Assembly: GCA_903819815.1 (NCBI GenBank)
Contig: CAIJFC010000124.1
Location: 1-23,622 of the forward strand
DNA length: 23,622 nucleotides
Reading direction: 5' to 3'
DNA from: an uncultured Bacteroidota bacterium
GTDB taxonomy: Bacteria; Bacteroidota; Bacteroidia; Flavobacteriales; Flavobacteriaceae
Below are positions 23,539 to 23,622 of the stretch, piece by piece (position 1 is the stretch's first letter; each line of letters begins with the position of its first letter). A program made the translations under genes and the position numbers. The notes under the pieces are model-generated. The model was not told where the DNA came from. It did no database searches and worked only from the letters and a program-made list of their open reading frames with translations.

Positions 23539-23574
23539 ATGACACGAGCTTTTGCGACTGCATTTTTACCATAA
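23539..23574 (+). CDS. Mini-ORF copy 2, MTRAFATAFLP
   Basis: Identical to copy 1. Its start codon is part of TAAAAATG, complementary to CATTTTTA at the end of copy 1, so its initiation could depend on translation of copy 1. Confidence 0.4.
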   Translation: MTRAFATAFLP

Positions 23575-23592
23575 TTAAATAAATAAATAAAA

Positions 23593-23622
23593 ATGACACG
23601 AGCTTTTGCGACTGCATTTTTA
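23593..23622 (+). CDS. Mini-ORF copy 3, partial
   Basis: The first ten codons (MTRAFATAFL) are identical to copies 1 and 2; the Pro and stop codons lie beyond the window edge. Confidence 0.38.
   Translation, partial: MTRAFATAFL

Larger units (their letters stand above)
23485..23622 (+). repeat. 54-bp tandem repeat array of mini-ORFs, running off the window
   Basis: Three copies start at 23485, 23539 and 23593 with an exact 54-bp period; the third is cut by the window end after 30 bp. Each unit is a 36-bp mini-ORF and an 18-bp linker of A and T only (ttaaataaataaataaaa). The copies show no base differences. The linker has stops in all three frames. An 8-bp inverted repeat, CATTTTTA (23507-23514) and TAAAAATG (23534-23541), links the end of one mini-ORF to the start codon of the next, around a 19-nt loop. 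Confidence 0.95.

Noticed and set aside
23441..23622. Minus-strand reading frame open through the repeat array, with an 18-residue repeat (MVKMQSQKLVSFLFIYLI)
   Set aside because: It is open only because the unit is 54 bp and the linker is A/T. It has no promoter in view and runs off the edge. The plus strand has complete ORFs, an A-rich initiation context and a promoter-like box. Not excluded, but less likely.
23485..23622. CRISPR array
   Set aside because: The units are identical from end to end with no variable spacers, and no cas genes are near.

Overview
The window looks like a chromosomal segment of a Flavobacterium-type bacterium (Flavobacteriaceae, Bacteroidota). It is AT-rich, lacks Shine-Dalgarno sequences, has A-rich stretches before start codons, and carries repeated TAnnTTTG -7 boxes. 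It also has a type IX secretion C-terminal domain on a nuclease, a Rho factor with a long Asn/Gln/Pro-rich insert, and intergenic repeat families I associate with Flavobacterium. No rRNA, tRNA, insertion sequence, phage gene or CRISPR array was seen. Almost all genes are housekeeping genes.

Layout. 1-99: the C-terminal end of a GTP cyclohydrolase I (FolE), then a structured repeat element. 293-3011: cysS, yidD and lgt on the plus strand, closed by a strong terminator. 3064-3598: a gene-free mosaic of dispersed repeats leading into rdgB. 4360-8032: a DEAD-box RNA helicase with an RG-rich tail, a secreted carboxypeptidase-regulatory-like protein and an orphan FecE-type ABC ATPase. 8035-9080: trmL-like and rluE-like RNA modification genes on the minus strand. 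9191-10766: a tight operon of a DUF2805/TIGR03643 protein, an SDR protein lacking the catalytic Tyr, and a second, complete folE. 10777-12924: two secreted or envelope proteins of unknown role, transcribed divergently. 13080-17616: kup, an RsmB-like rRNA methyltransferase and a secreted endonuclease I. 17687-20645: rho (minus), a DUF4293 membrane protein (plus) and a YfcE-type phosphodiesterase (minus). 20854-23387: truA and an MsbA-like ABC exporter.

The most unusual feature is at the right edge. From 23485 to the end there are three identical copies (the last cut off) of a 54-bp unit. Each unit holds a 12-codon mini-ORF (MTRAFATAFLP, then TAA) and an 18-nt A/T linker. A consensus-like -7 box lies just upstream. 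An 8-nt inverted repeat could pair the end of each mini-ORF with the start codon of the next. This looks like a tandem leader-peptide or small-RNA array whose downstream gene lies outside the window. A second non-coding signal is a pair of structured elements (115-199 plus strand, 20659-20727 minus strand) with compensatory base changes. They resemble a dispersed Flavobacterium RNA element, and one copy overlaps the possible start codons of the phosphodiesterase gene.

All calls come from reading the sequence and remembered family knowledge. No database search was run.
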